Of a stretch of DNA of 45,727 bases, positions 33,101-39,224 are shown piece after piece; the stretch's first letter is position 1, and every line of letters starts with the position of its first letter. The DNA comes from Trabulsiella guamensis ATCC 49490 (GTDB lineage: Bacteria > Pseudomonadota > Gammaproteobacteria > Enterobacterales > Enterobacteriaceae): NCBI RefSeq assembly GCF_000734965.1, contig NZ_JMTB01000079.1, forward strand, positions 1 through 45,727, in the 5' to 3' direction. The notes below the pieces were generated by a model that did not search any database, was not told the origin of the DNA, and worked only from the letters and a program-made list of their open reading frames with translations. Made by a program: the position numbers and the translations under genes.

Positions 33101-33559
33101 GCCATTTCGACCATCACCCAGAAGGAGACATTCACCTATACGCTCAACGATCAAAATGGTCATACCGACAGCGCCACGCTGACCATCGACATGAACCCGC
33201 AGACGGTAAGCACTGCCCAGGCCGACAGAGTCGTCGGGAGTATCTACGGCGACACGCTGATTTATCACCTGCTCAGCAGCAACGACGCCACTGGCGGTAA
33301 TGGCACCACCGACAGCTGGAGCAATTTCTCGCTGGCGCAGGGCGACAAGGTAGACATTGGCGACCTGTTGGTAGGCTGGAACGGGCAGAACGCCTCACTC
33401 GGCAACTACCTGACGGTCTCCGCCAGCGGCAACAACACGGTGATATCCATCGACCGCGACGGTACCGGCTCGACGTACCACTCCACTAACCTCGTGACGC
33501 TGGAGAATGTTCACACCACGCTCGATGAGCTGATCCAACAGAACCATATTGTGACCTGA
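24104..33559 (+). CDS. bapA: BapA, giant type I-secreted biofilm adhesin
   Basis: Surface adhesin of 3151 residues, the counterpart of Salmonella BapA, which promotes biofilm and host colonisation. The ATG at 24104 has GGAGTG upstream. Order: BapA prefix-type domain (1-115, MRNVSIISKVTGV); Ala/Gly hydrophobic stretch WALGGVAVAGGIAAAA and a Gly/Ser/Asp linker (116-163); 21 Ig-like repeats (164-2255); three composite beta modules (2256-3035) each ending in a YGxLTIxxxGxYTYTL-type unit; and a C-terminal type I secretion tail of the VC_A0849 type (about 3036-3151, GDKVDIGDLLVGWNG to HIVT). No N-terminal Sec signal and no long RTX array are seen. Salmonella BapA, as I recall, is near 3800 residues, so this allele has fewer repeats. 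Export is by BapBCD downstream. Confidence 0.95.
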   Translation: MRNVSIISKVTGVSQQVESSVVTLNSSSIVKLPLERSDIATIVRANQDMIITLHSGETITIRNFYASSELGGSQLVLEDNQGALWWIQDPETALQFEPIADINALMVAESGSEAGGAYWPWALGGVAVAGGIAAAASTGGSGGDSDDNGSDNGGSASGSGDGNDTTPPGAPTNISISSEGTLVTGNAEPGSMVVIKNAEGEVLGSGRTDNEGSFSIELSKPHVNGEQLTATATDDAGNDGPSANVNAPNVPLPQTPDIEGAQDDVTSLTGELTQNQFTNDAQPALYGTATALSVVHIYDNGIEVGSVRADADGNWDFTPSEPLSDGSHTITVTASNIKGESQPSESFTLNVDTDMPEAPAIAALTDDAGSGTGTIAANTITDDNTPTLSGTGEAGNIITIYDNGQPVGSVTADNQGNWSFTPATAVAEGTHQFGVSQTDKAGNTSPITNGDTFYVYTTAPAAPTMNAVQDNAGSVTGPLTDNQSTDDNTPTFSGTSQPGVTIQIYDNGTAIGSVVADSNGSWNFTPQPPLAEGNHEITVTATNPLGESDPTNGFTLIVDTFSPGAPSGFTVTDDAPDTVGPLQNGQTTNDTTPTLAGITEASAVIRVYDNNVLLGQTTADAQGNWSFTPSPGLSQGSHSLTVTATDVSGNASPPSGAFVVIIDTTPPQTPTITRVTDDMPGVLGTVANNGLTNDNTPMISGSGEPGSVVKLYDGDTLLTSITVGTSGTWSYQVTTPLDDGEHSFTVTASDSNGNTTSPSAAFTVTIDTGAPATPAIDTVKDDAGTTLNDTQLTDETQPQLSGTAVAGSTITVYDNGTPIGTTIVDGDGAWTFTPQTPLGDGSHTLTATATDPAGNESGEASFTLTVDGTAPDAPLIDSATVVVDGNGVVLNSGNATNDQRPTLSGEGEVDSVITIYNNGSAIGSTTVGSDGQWTFQPSSDLPEGNNVLTATATDPAGNTGDISGSYTVVVDLTAPDKPAIPTITDNAAPGTGNVGNNGATNDTTPTISGTGDAGNLITLYNGNTAIGSTQVDSNGNWSFTPSPALPEDSYTLTVKETDPAGNTSVASDPITFTIDTTPPAAPVISSADDNAGIPATIASGGTTDDATPTINGTGENGTIVTLYNGTTVIGEATVTNGTWSITPATPLQDGTWTLTAVARDPAGNNSATSGDFTLTVNTVLLAAPALIEVVDDTAPVTGALTDGASTNDNTLTFNGTGTPGSTVLIYDTDTTTPVGSVTVHPDGTWTWSSPVLSEGDHTFSFGAENSTGNTLPPSNPIMLTVDTTAPASPTVGTVDPNGTLVSGTADAGSTIIITDNAGTVLGTGVADGSGNYSVTISPAQVNGEALNATAQDPAGNQSPPTGFIAADNPGTVLPPTLVITDDITPLSGALVSGDSTNDTLPTLSGTAVANAIVTIWLDGTRLDSVTADGNGNWEYQLTTPLGEGDHHFAVSQPGSGSSPDVTITVDTSAPTAPALDSVIDDQLPVTGAIASGGTTSDARPTLSGTAEPGSVLTINDNGTAIGSVTVGPGGNWTFTPATPLDDGPHSITLVATDDAGNIGSPSTSFDFNVDTAAPGTPALPTVTDDTGTTPVTLTTGDPTRDTVPTLSGTTDANTTVQIYDNGTLIGTTTADGSGNWSYSGTTFADGNHPITIKVTDPAGNTSATSPTFTLVVDTTAPVAPTITSVVDDQPGVTGPLTSGQVTNDTQPALSGRGEAGATLTILDGSTVLGSVTVQPDGNWTFTPVTPLASGNHSFTVTATDTAGNSSGPSSPFTVVVDVTAPAVPMISGVTDNTTPHTGTIADGGTTNDTRPVLNGTGDVGSIIIIYSDGVALGSTTVGSDGNWTFRPPTALTNGAHDFTLTATDTAGNTSGTSADWTVRVDTTAPAAPVISSIVDNTGSVTGPVTGTQPTNDTTPTLNGTAEANATVTIFDGGTQIGQVQADANGNWTFTPGAALGEGNHAFTASATDIAGNTSVPSAITTIAIDTTGPAAPVVLAVNDTGTQVTGTAEAGSTVTITAADGTVLGTATADGTGAFTATITPAQTNSEMLSATATDRAGNAGDSTSFTAPSTGLPATPIISSVLDDVTPEAGSVARGQSTNDTLPELHGTAQPGVIVTLYDNGALLGSTTADAQGNWSFTPSTALDNGVHSFTVTATNVNGTSAPSQTFGINVDTVAPDAPAATVSADGSSISGTAEANSTVTVTLPGGATITATTDSNGNWTATLPTRQIDGENITVTATDGAGNVSPPYTATAPDLPLAANDNVVNLPLVTEAEVTTQHYDDYGVLLVGALGNVASVLGNDTAHVEFTIADGGSGNVTINAAGTGVVLSLLSSMEILVQVYDTNLQMWTTYADSTDPRFLNLLTLGASGVTLNLEGLPGGSYRVLSYNTDLLATGSYTSLDVTVNQTSAGTITGGTSETGNVITDIDPNSGQDNAPTGTVVTSITDASGATITVPSGGIDVQGNYGTLHINQDGSYTYTLTDTSATVLGRTESFTYTITQNGSSASANLIVTLGAGATASSVTAADDNTSLVFDTDVSAVNNGASSQDGFTVVGVNLGNVLSANVLDDLSNPIIFDVEEGSTRTMTLQSSVGGVAIASSWDLLIYRFNDATQQYEQYRVVDNWLNAPLLGGQSDPLTLTLPGGKYLFLLDTASGISVLTGYTLDVLADHTYNVDSVSATTSGNVLTNDAHSGAVTVTEVNGHLVSATGTTTIDGLYGTLTIDAAGNYTYTLKSGVGADSIKTPDSFVYKITGANGDTSTATLNITPTPHGVDAVNDTSSLMTVTTLQDTSQPFTDSSVGTVTWTSSLFNPTTATGNGTIDIAAGSAVKDVILHFQIASTLALGGLTVNWTIKDGSTIVASGNFSGGSLLGGAIDVAVPGLELHSGSYTLTYTGNVGALSIGNITITPDVRGTTIDLDNFESSGTSAVTGNIFDGSGSTGAADQLASVHTLLTVNGAGGSTATLDPLTNSNAEATINGLYGRLTVGVDGHYTYTLNNGVAISTITQKETFTYTLNDQNGHTDSATLTIDMNPQTVSTAQADRVVGSIYGDTLIYHLLSSNDATGGNGTTDSWSNFSLAQGDKVDIGDLLVGWNGQNASLGNYLTVSASGNNTVISIDRDGTGSTYHSTNLVTLENVHTTLDELIQQNHIVT
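24593..30870 (+). repeat. 21 tandem Ig-like repeats of bapA
   Basis: Seventeen long units (about 100 residues) share a D-T-APxAPxI start, a DDxGxxTG turn, TNDxTPTLSGT, YDNGxxIGS, GNWSFTP and TATDxAGN. Four short units (first, 12th, 19th and 21st; about 85 residues) lack the DD-TG-TND block and read GTLVxGTAEAGSTVxI instead. Units are diverged, not recent exact copies, though short stretches such as GACAACGGCAC recur at the DNA level. Confidence 0.9.
30871..33200 (+). repeat. Three composite C-terminal modules of BapA
   Basis: Each module pairs a longer beta segment of about 155 residues with a VCBS/cadherin-like segment of about 95 residues. The second halves align by eye: YGTLHINQDGSYTYTL, YGTLTIDAAGNYTYTL and YGRLTVGVDGHYTYTL. 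The first two longer halves resemble each other (GALGNVASVLGND, GVNLGNVLSANVLDD); the third is more distant. Confidence 0.75.
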
Positions 33560-33573
33560 TAAGACCGACAGCA

Positions 33574-33599
33574 GCCCCGGACGCATGTACGTCCGGGGC
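33574..33599 (+). other. Intercistronic hairpin bapA-bapB
   Basis: Ten-bp GC-rich perfect stem GCCCCGGACG/CGTCCGGGGC with loop CATGTA, 15 nt after the bapA stop and 39 nt before bapB. No T run follows, so it is more likely a 3'-end stabiliser or partial terminator than a full stop. Confidence 0.7.
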
Positions 33600-33637
33600 G
33601 CAGAAAATAATGTCTTTCGCTTTCTTAGGGATAATGT

Positions 33638-35038
33638 ATGGGAAAAATACTGCCTGCAACCTGCTGGCTGGCGAGCTGTCTGTGCGTGGCAGCCTTTGCC
33701 GATGACGAACCGCAGCGTATTACGACGCAAGGGCTGGCCGGGCAAGAACTCCCCGCGCTGGATGGCTCCTCCACGCTAAAGCTGGATGCCGCGCCGCCGG
33801 GAACACTCACGCTCAATGAGGCGGTAAACCGTGCGGTTAACTGGCACCCGTCAATCAACGAAGCGATTGGTAAACTGTGGGCGCAGACGGAACAAGTGAA
33901 TGTCGCGAAAGCGAAATACTACCCGCAGATCAGCGCCGGGATGAATAACGGCTACTCCAACACCTATCTCGATCATGGCTTCAGCCCGTCGCTGGTATTG
34001 TCACTGTCCCAGATGCTTTACGACTTCGGCAAGGTCGACAGCCAGGTCCGTGCGGAGAGCGCTGGCGTTGCACAGCAGCAAGCCAACGTGCTGGTCAGCA
34101 TTGACAGCGTCGGCCACGACACTGCTGTCGCGATGGTGCAGGTGCAGACCTGGCAGCAGATGGTGGCTATCGCTGAAGAACAACTGGCAGCACTGAATGC
34201 CATCGGCAAACTGACACAGCAGCGCAATGACGAAGGCGCCACCTCGCTCTCGGACGTCGTGCAAACCGATGCCCGCATCGCGTCGGCCCGTTCTCAGTTG
34301 ATTCAATATCAGGCCAGTCTGGAGAGCACACAGGCGACACTCATGAGCTGGCTCGGTTGGGATAATCTCAACGCCATCAGCGACGAATTTCCGCAAAAAC
34401 TCGGCAAAAGCTGCGATATCTCCCAGCCGGACGACCGCTTAGTACCCTCGGTGCTTGCCGCCTGGGCGCAGGCCAACGTCGCAAAAGCCAATCTCGATTA
34501 CGCCACAGCGCAAATGACCCCCACCATTTCGCTGGAGCCGCAGGTACAGCATTACCTCAACGATAAATACCCCAGCCACGACGCGCTCGATCGCACTCAG
34601 TATTCCACCTGGGTTAAAGTCGAAATGCCCATTTACCAGGGCGGCGGTCTCACGGCACGGCGCAACGCCGCCACCCACGCACTGGAAGCAGCGCAGTCCG
34701 GCATCAAGCGCACTCGCCTCGACGTACGGCAAAAGCTGATGGAATCCCGCAGCGAAGCACTGAATTTGCTTGGCGCGTTGCAGGTGTTGCAGCGCCAGGA
34801 GAGGCTCAGCGAGCGCACCCGCGAACTGTATCAACAGCAGTATCTCGACCTCGGCTCACGCCCGCTGCTCGACGTGCTCAACGCTGAACAGGAAGTTTTT
34901 CAGGCGCGTTTCGCGCAGCAGCAGACGCTCAGCCAGCTCCATCAGTTGCAGCTTAACTGCCTCTACAACAGCGGCAAGTTGCGCAGTGCCTTCGGTTTAG
35001 AGAACCGCAGCATTCAGTCTGTGGAGATCCAGCCATGA
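33638..35038 (+). CDS. bapB: BapB, TolC-family outer membrane channel
   Basis: Outer membrane efflux protein forming the exit duct of the BapA type I secretion system. It has 466 residues. The signal peptide (MGKILPATCWLASCLCVAAFA, cleavage near 21) precedes two OEP repeats rich in coiled-coil helices, with the typical LDVLNAEQEVFQAR stretch near the C-terminus and LSDVVQTDARIASARSQL in the first repeat. TTAGGGATA precedes the ATG. Its stop overlaps the bapC start by 4 bp. Confidence 0.93.
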   Translation: MGKILPATCWLASCLCVAAFADDEPQRITTQGLAGQELPALDGSSTLKLDAAPPGTLTLNEAVNRAVNWHPSINEAIGKLWAQTEQVNVAKAKYYPQISAGMNNGYSNTYLDHGFSPSLVLSLSQMLYDFGKVDSQVRAESAGVAQQQANVLVSIDSVGHDTAVAMVQVQTWQQMVAIAEEQLAALNAIGKLTQQRNDEGATSLSDVVQTDARIASARSQLIQYQASLESTQATLMSWLGWDNLNAISDEFPQKLGKSCDISQPDDRLVPSVLAAWAQANVAKANLDYATAQMTPTISLEPQVQHYLNDKYPSHDALDRTQYSTWVKVEMPIYQGGGLTARRNAATHALEAAQSGIKRTRLDVRQKLMESRSEALNLLGALQVLQRQERLSERTRELYQQQYLDLGSRPLLDVLNAEQEVFQARFAQQQTLSQLHQLQLNCLYNSGKLRSAFGLENRSIQSVEIQP

Positions 35039-37221
35039 CCCACACCTCCCCTCCCGTTGAAGAATTGCTGACCGAGCGTGCACTCAGCCACTGGGCGCTG
35101 GCGATAAGTCATGTCGCCGCCCATTACCGCGTGGCCTGTTCGCCCGGCACATTACAGGCCAATGCGCCGTGGTTTAAAGATAAAGGCATGTATTCCGCAC
35201 TGACGCAACTGTCGCGCCAGGCGGGTCTGTCGTTCCACCAGTTAACGCCGTCAGCTGAAGCGATTTCCCACTGGCGGCTGCCGGTAGTGGCTTCACTGAA
35301 TGACGGGCAACTGGTGGTCATTGAGCATTTTGACGGCCAGGAGACCGTGGATATCTGCCTCATCGACCATGAACGGCGCACTAACCGTCTGCCGCTCAAC
35401 ACGCTGCTGGCGGAGATTCGCTTTATCGCCGTATTGCGCCCGCTCTCGGCTTTACGGGACAGTCGCGTGGACACCTACGTGACCCGCTTCAGCCCTGACT
35501 GGTTGAAAACCCTGGTGCTGGCCGACTGGCGCCCGTACGGTCCGGTGATGCTGGCGGCGTTTCTGGTAAACGTGCTGTCGCTCTCCGGGATCCTGTTTTC
35601 GATGCAGGTCTATGACCGGGTGATCCCGGCACAGTCGTACCCCACGCTGTATGTGCTGGCGACGGGCGTGCTGGTGGCGGTGATTTTTGGTTTTCTGCTG
35701 AAAGTGGCGCGCAGCCACATTATGGATGTGATCGGCAAACAGGCGGACATGCGGATTTCTGATCGCGTATTCGGCCATGCGCTGCGGCTGCGCAACAGTG
35801 CCATTCCGCGATCGACCGGCAGCTTTATTTCGCAGCTACGCGATCTGGAGCAGATCCGCGAAATGATCACCTCCTCGACCCTGTCGACGCTTGTCGATCT
35901 GCCCTTCTTTTTTCTGTTTATCGTCGTGCTGGCGATCATCGCGCCGCCGCTGGCATGGATTGCCCCTGTTGCGGCGATCCTGATGGTGCTTCCCGGCCTG
36001 CTGTTGCAAAAACGGCTGGCGCTGCTGGCGAACCAGTCTGCCCACGAAGCGTCGCTGCGCAATGCCGTGCTGGTGGAGAGCGTGCAGGGACTGGAAGACA
36101 TCAAACTGATGCAGGCGGAAAACCGCTTTCTGCAACAGTGGAACAGCTACATTCGCATCACTGCGGAATCCGGTCTGCGCACCCGCGAGCTGACGCAGGG
36201 GCTGATCAGTTGGGGGATGACCATTCAGAGTCTGGTTTATACCGCGGTGATCCTCTTCGGCGCGCCAATGGTGATCGACGGCGATCTCACTACCGGTTCA
36301 GTAGTGGCCGCCTCGATGCTGGCGTCACGCATGATCGCGCCGATGGCCAACCTCTGCGGTGTGCTGGCCCGCTGGCAACAGGTGAAAGCGGCCAAACAGG
36401 GGCTGGACAGCATCATGCAACTTCCGACAGAGACCGGACGTGATGAAAATCTCGTCCATCAGGCGATTTTTCACGGCCATTACCAGTTTGAAAACGCGCA
36501 GTTTCGCTATCACAGCGAAGAGCAGCGCATTCCGCTGCGGATTTCGCGCCTTGAGATCCTCCCCGGCGAACGCATTGCGCTACTCGGGCGCAACGGCGCA
36601 GGAAAATCAACGCTGTTGCAGGCGCTGGCGGGCGGCATGGAGATCGTCAGCGGCGACGTGCGGCTGGATAACCTCAGCATGGGGCACATCGACACCGCCG
36701 ATCTGCGGCGTAACATCGGCCTGCTCAGCCAGAACGCGCGGCTGTTTTACGGCACGCTACGCGAGAACCTGACACTCGGCGCGCCGCACGCCAGCGATGA
36801 GGCGATTTTTGAGGTGCTGGAAATCAGCGGTGCCGACAACTTTGTCAAACGCCTGGAGAAAGGACTCGACCACCCGATTATGGAGGGCGGCGCGGGATTA
36901 TCCGGCGGGCAACGGCAGTCGATTCTGCTCGCCCGCATGCTGTTGCGCTCGCCAAATATTGTTCTGCTTGATGAACCTACGGCGTCACTCGACGACCACA
37001 CCGAACGGGAATTTATCCAGCGCATCACCCCGTGGCTGGGCAATCGTACGCTGATTGTCGCCACCCATCGTGTGCCGATATTAGACCTGGTCGAACGTGT
37101 GGTGGTGCTGAACGAAGGCCAGGTGGTGATGGATGCGCCAAAAGCGCAGGCGATGAGCAACAGCCGGATGGCGGCGCAGTCCAGTGCACGGGAGTGGAAA
37201 AATGAAAACCAGTCTGCATGA
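35035..37221 (+). CDS. bapC: BapC, type I secretion ABC exporter
   Basis: Inner membrane ATPase that powers BapA export. It has 728 residues: an N-terminal C39-peptidase-like domain (about 12-140) without the catalytic Cys at its usual place, so a non-cleaving docking domain; a six-helix ABC membrane domain (about 160-460); and an ATPase domain with Walker A GRNGAGKST at 518-526, signature LSGGQ at 622-626 and Walker B VLLDEP near 643-648. This LapB/HlyB-like layout fits a substrate with an uncleaved C-terminal signal. It overlaps both neighbouring genes. Confidence 0.95.
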   Translation: MTHTSPPVEELLTERALSHWALAISHVAAHYRVACSPGTLQANAPWFKDKGMYSALTQLSRQAGLSFHQLTPSAEAISHWRLPVVASLNDGQLVVIEHFDGQETVDICLIDHERRTNRLPLNTLLAEIRFIAVLRPLSALRDSRVDTYVTRFSPDWLKTLVLADWRPYGPVMLAAFLVNVLSLSGILFSMQVYDRVIPAQSYPTLYVLATGVLVAVIFGFLLKVARSHIMDVIGKQADMRISDRVFGHALRLRNSAIPRSTGSFISQLRDLEQIREMITSSTLSTLVDLPFFFLFIVVLAIIAPPLAWIAPVAAILMVLPGLLLQKRLALLANQSAHEASLRNAVLVESVQGLEDIKLMQAENRFLQQWNSYIRITAESGLRTRELTQGLISWGMTIQSLVYTAVILFGAPMVIDGDLTTGSVVAASMLASRMIAPMANLCGVLARWQQVKAAKQGLDSIMQLPTETGRDENLVHQAIFHGHYQFENAQFRYHSEEQRIPLRISRLEILPGERIALLGRNGAGKSTLLQALAGGMEIVSGDVRLDNLSMGHIDTADLRRNIGLLSQNARLFYGTLRENLTLGAPHASDEAIFEVLEISGADNFVKRLEKGLDHPIMEGGAGLSGGQRQSILLARMLLRSPNIVLLDEPTASLDDHTEREFIQRITPWLGNRTLIVATHRVPILDLVERVVVLNEGQVVMDAPKAQAMSNSRMAAQSSAREWKNENQSA

Positions 37222-38392
37222 CGCTGCGATGGACACCCCCGACGTGCGCCATCACCACGAGCACGCCGGATCGAGTCGTATTATTCTGCTCAGCACACTG
37301 CTGTTTGTGGTGGCGGGCGTCTGGGCATGGTTCGGCATTCTGGATGAGGTCTCAACCGGTACCGGCAAAGTGGTGCCCAGCTCCCGCGAGCAGATTTTGC
37401 AGTCACTCGACGGCGGGATACTCGCCGAACTGACCGTGCGCGAAGGGGATCAGGTACAGGCGGGAGAGATCGTCGCTCGGCTCGATCCGACCCGTTCTGA
37501 GTCTAACGTTGGCGAAAGCGCCGCACGCTATCGCGCGTCATTAGCCTCCAGTGCGCGCCTGTATGCGGAGGTGAATGATCTTCCCCTCACCTTCCCGGCA
37601 TCGCTCAATGCCTGGCCGGAATTGATCGCCTCCGAGACGCGGCTGTTCAACTCCCGCCGCGCGCAACTGAAAGACTCGGAGACGGAACTGCGCACCGCAC
37701 TGGTCTCGGTCAATAAAGAACTGGCGATCACCGAACGGCTGGAAAAAAGCGGTGCCGCCAGTCATGTGGAAGTGCTGCGGCTGCAACGGCAAAAGAGCGA
37801 TTTAGGCCTGAAAATTACCGATCTGCGTTCGCAGTATTACGTGCAGGCGCGGGAGGCACTGTCAAAAGCCAATGCCGAAGTGGATATGCTCTCCGCCATC
37901 ATTAAAGGGCGTGAGGATTCAGTGACGCGGCTGACCATCCGTTCGCCTGTCCGCGGGATTGTGAAAAACATCCAGGTCACCACCATCGGCGGTGTGATCC
38001 CGCCTAACGGCGAGATGATGGAAATCGTCCCGGTTGATGATCGTTTGCTGATTGAAGCGCGGCTTTCCCCGCGCGATATCGCCTTCATCCACCCCGGTCA
38101 GCGTGCGCTGGTGAAAATCACCGCTTACGATTACGCCATCTACGGCGGGCTGGAAGGTGAAGTTGAAACTATTTCGCCGGACACCATTCAGGATAAAGTG
38201 AAACCGGAGATCGTCTATTACCGGGTGTTTATCCGTACGCATCAGGATTATCTGGTCAACAAAGCGGGACGCCACTTCTCCATCGTGCCGGGGATGATTG
38301 CCAGCGTGGATATCAAAACCGGTGAAAAATCGATCATCGATTACCTGATCAAACCGTTCAATCGCGCAAAAGAAGCGCTACGTGAGCGATAA
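37202..38392 (+). CDS. bapD: BapD, HlyD-family membrane fusion protein
   Basis: Periplasmic adaptor joining BapC to BapB. It has 396 residues from the ATG at 37202 (GGAGTGG upstream), starting 20 bp inside the end of bapC. A cytoplasmic start with His-rich RHHHEH leads to one transmembrane helix (about 23-42), a lipoyl-like half (GGILAELTVREGDQVQAGEIVA), a long coiled coil (about 115-225), the second lipoyl half (IRSPVRGIVKNI) and a beta-barrel, ending with the family pattern IVPGMIASVDIKTGEKSIIDYL. It is the last gene of bapABCD. Confidence 0.95.
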   Translation: MKTSLHDAAMDTPDVRHHHEHAGSSRIILLSTLLFVVAGVWAWFGILDEVSTGTGKVVPSSREQILQSLDGGILAELTVREGDQVQAGEIVARLDPTRSESNVGESAARYRASLASSARLYAEVNDLPLTFPASLNAWPELIASETRLFNSRRAQLKDSETELRTALVSVNKELAITERLEKSGAASHVEVLRLQRQKSDLGLKITDLRSQYYVQAREALSKANAEVDMLSAIIKGREDSVTRLTIRSPVRGIVKNIQVTTIGGVIPPNGEMMEIVPVDDRLLIEARLSPRDIAFIHPGQRALVKITAYDYAIYGGLEGEVETISPDTIQDKVKPEIVYYRVFIRTHQDYLVNKAGRHFSIVPGMIASVDIKTGEKSIIDYLIKPFNRAKEALRER

Positions 38393-38432
38393 GTGAGCAG
38401 AACCTGGCTGGCAAAGGGCTTCACAAATCTGT

Positions 38433-38438
38433 TATAAT
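38433..38438 (+). promoter_or_regulatory. -10 element of the ssrA promoter
   Basis: A perfect TATAAT, 14 bp before the mature 5' end of tmRNA. The -35 is poor (TGGCAA at 38409-38414, 18-nt spacer). Confidence 0.75.
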
Positions 38439-38452
38439 CGACAGAACACATT

Positions 38453-38816
38453 GGGGCTGATTCTGGATTCGACGGGATTCGCGAAACCCAAGGTGCATGC
38501 CGAGGGGCGGTTGGCCTCGTAAAAAGCCGCAAAAAAATAGTCGCAAACGACGAAAACTACGCTTTAGCAGCTTAATAACCTGCTCAGAGCCCTCTCTCCC
38601 TAGCCTCCGCTCTTAGGACGGGGATCAAGAGAGGTCAAACCTAAAAGAGATCGCGTGGATGCCCTGCCTGGGGTTGAAGCGTTAAAACTAATCAGGCTAG
38701 TTTGTTAGTGGCGTGTCCGTTCGCAGCTGGCAAGCGAATGTAAAGACTGGACTAAGCATGTAGTACCGAGGATGTAGGAATTTCGGACGCGGGTTCAACT
38801 CCCGCCAGCTCCACCA
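38453..38816 (+). ncRNA. ssrA: tmRNA (10Sa RNA)
   Basis: Rescues stalled ribosomes with SmpB. It runs from GGGGCTGATTCTGG to the encoded CCA; 364 nt, one longer than the 363 remembered for E. coli, from small single-base differences. The tRNA-like ends, pseudoknots and resume codon are in place. The tag frame at 38543-38575 encodes ANDENYALAA followed by TAA. This 3' end is a common phage and island attachment site; none is obvious here. Confidence 0.98.
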
Positions 38817-39224
38817 AAATTCTCCATCGGTGATTACCAGAGTCATCCGATGAAGTCCTAAGAGCCCGCACGGCGCAATCCCTGCGGGCTTTTTTGTGCC
38901 CTCAATTTGTCCAGCGAAGTCTGATGCCAACTAATTAAAACCGAACCTTTTAGGCACCTTATTAGGCACCTCATAATGTAAGCATCCCTGTAAATCGAAC
39001 CATTCACTTTTAGAGATATTCCGACATACTGATCATGTCCCCGGAGGCGATCGTCATGGGGAAAGACCGATTCACCGAACATGAGATCAGTTTGCCGACC
39101 TGAGGAACTGGTCTCGCAGCCACTGGCATACCGTGCTGAGAAGCATGATCTGGCTGGAGTAATGCGATGCCCACGCAAACGCGATAAAAGCCTGCGTGAA
39201 ATAAGGATAGCGTTGCCGCTATCT
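38817..39224. other. Region between ssrA and the accessory genes
   Basis: The first 80 bp hold the conserved ssrA trailer and terminator. A tandem pair of TTAGGCACCT (38950-38959 and 38962-38971) follows. The remaining 250 bp show no gene I can support; the open frames here have no ribosome site or recognisable protein. No integrase remnant and no second copy of the ssrA 3' end was seen. Confidence 0.6.
38863..38895 (+). terminator. Rho-independent terminator of ssrA
   Basis: Eight-bp stem AGCCCGCA/TGCGGGCT with a 12-nt loop and a T6 tail. Confidence 0.93.

Noticed and set aside
24295-33268. Many long minus-strand frames rich in Val, Ser and Pro
   Set aside because: Mirror images of the repetitive bapA codons, recurring at the repeat period; no independent start signals.
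38697-38930. 77-codon minus-strand frame containing WRELNPRP
   Set aside because: A well-known artefact of reading the 3' tRNA-like end of tmRNA backwards.
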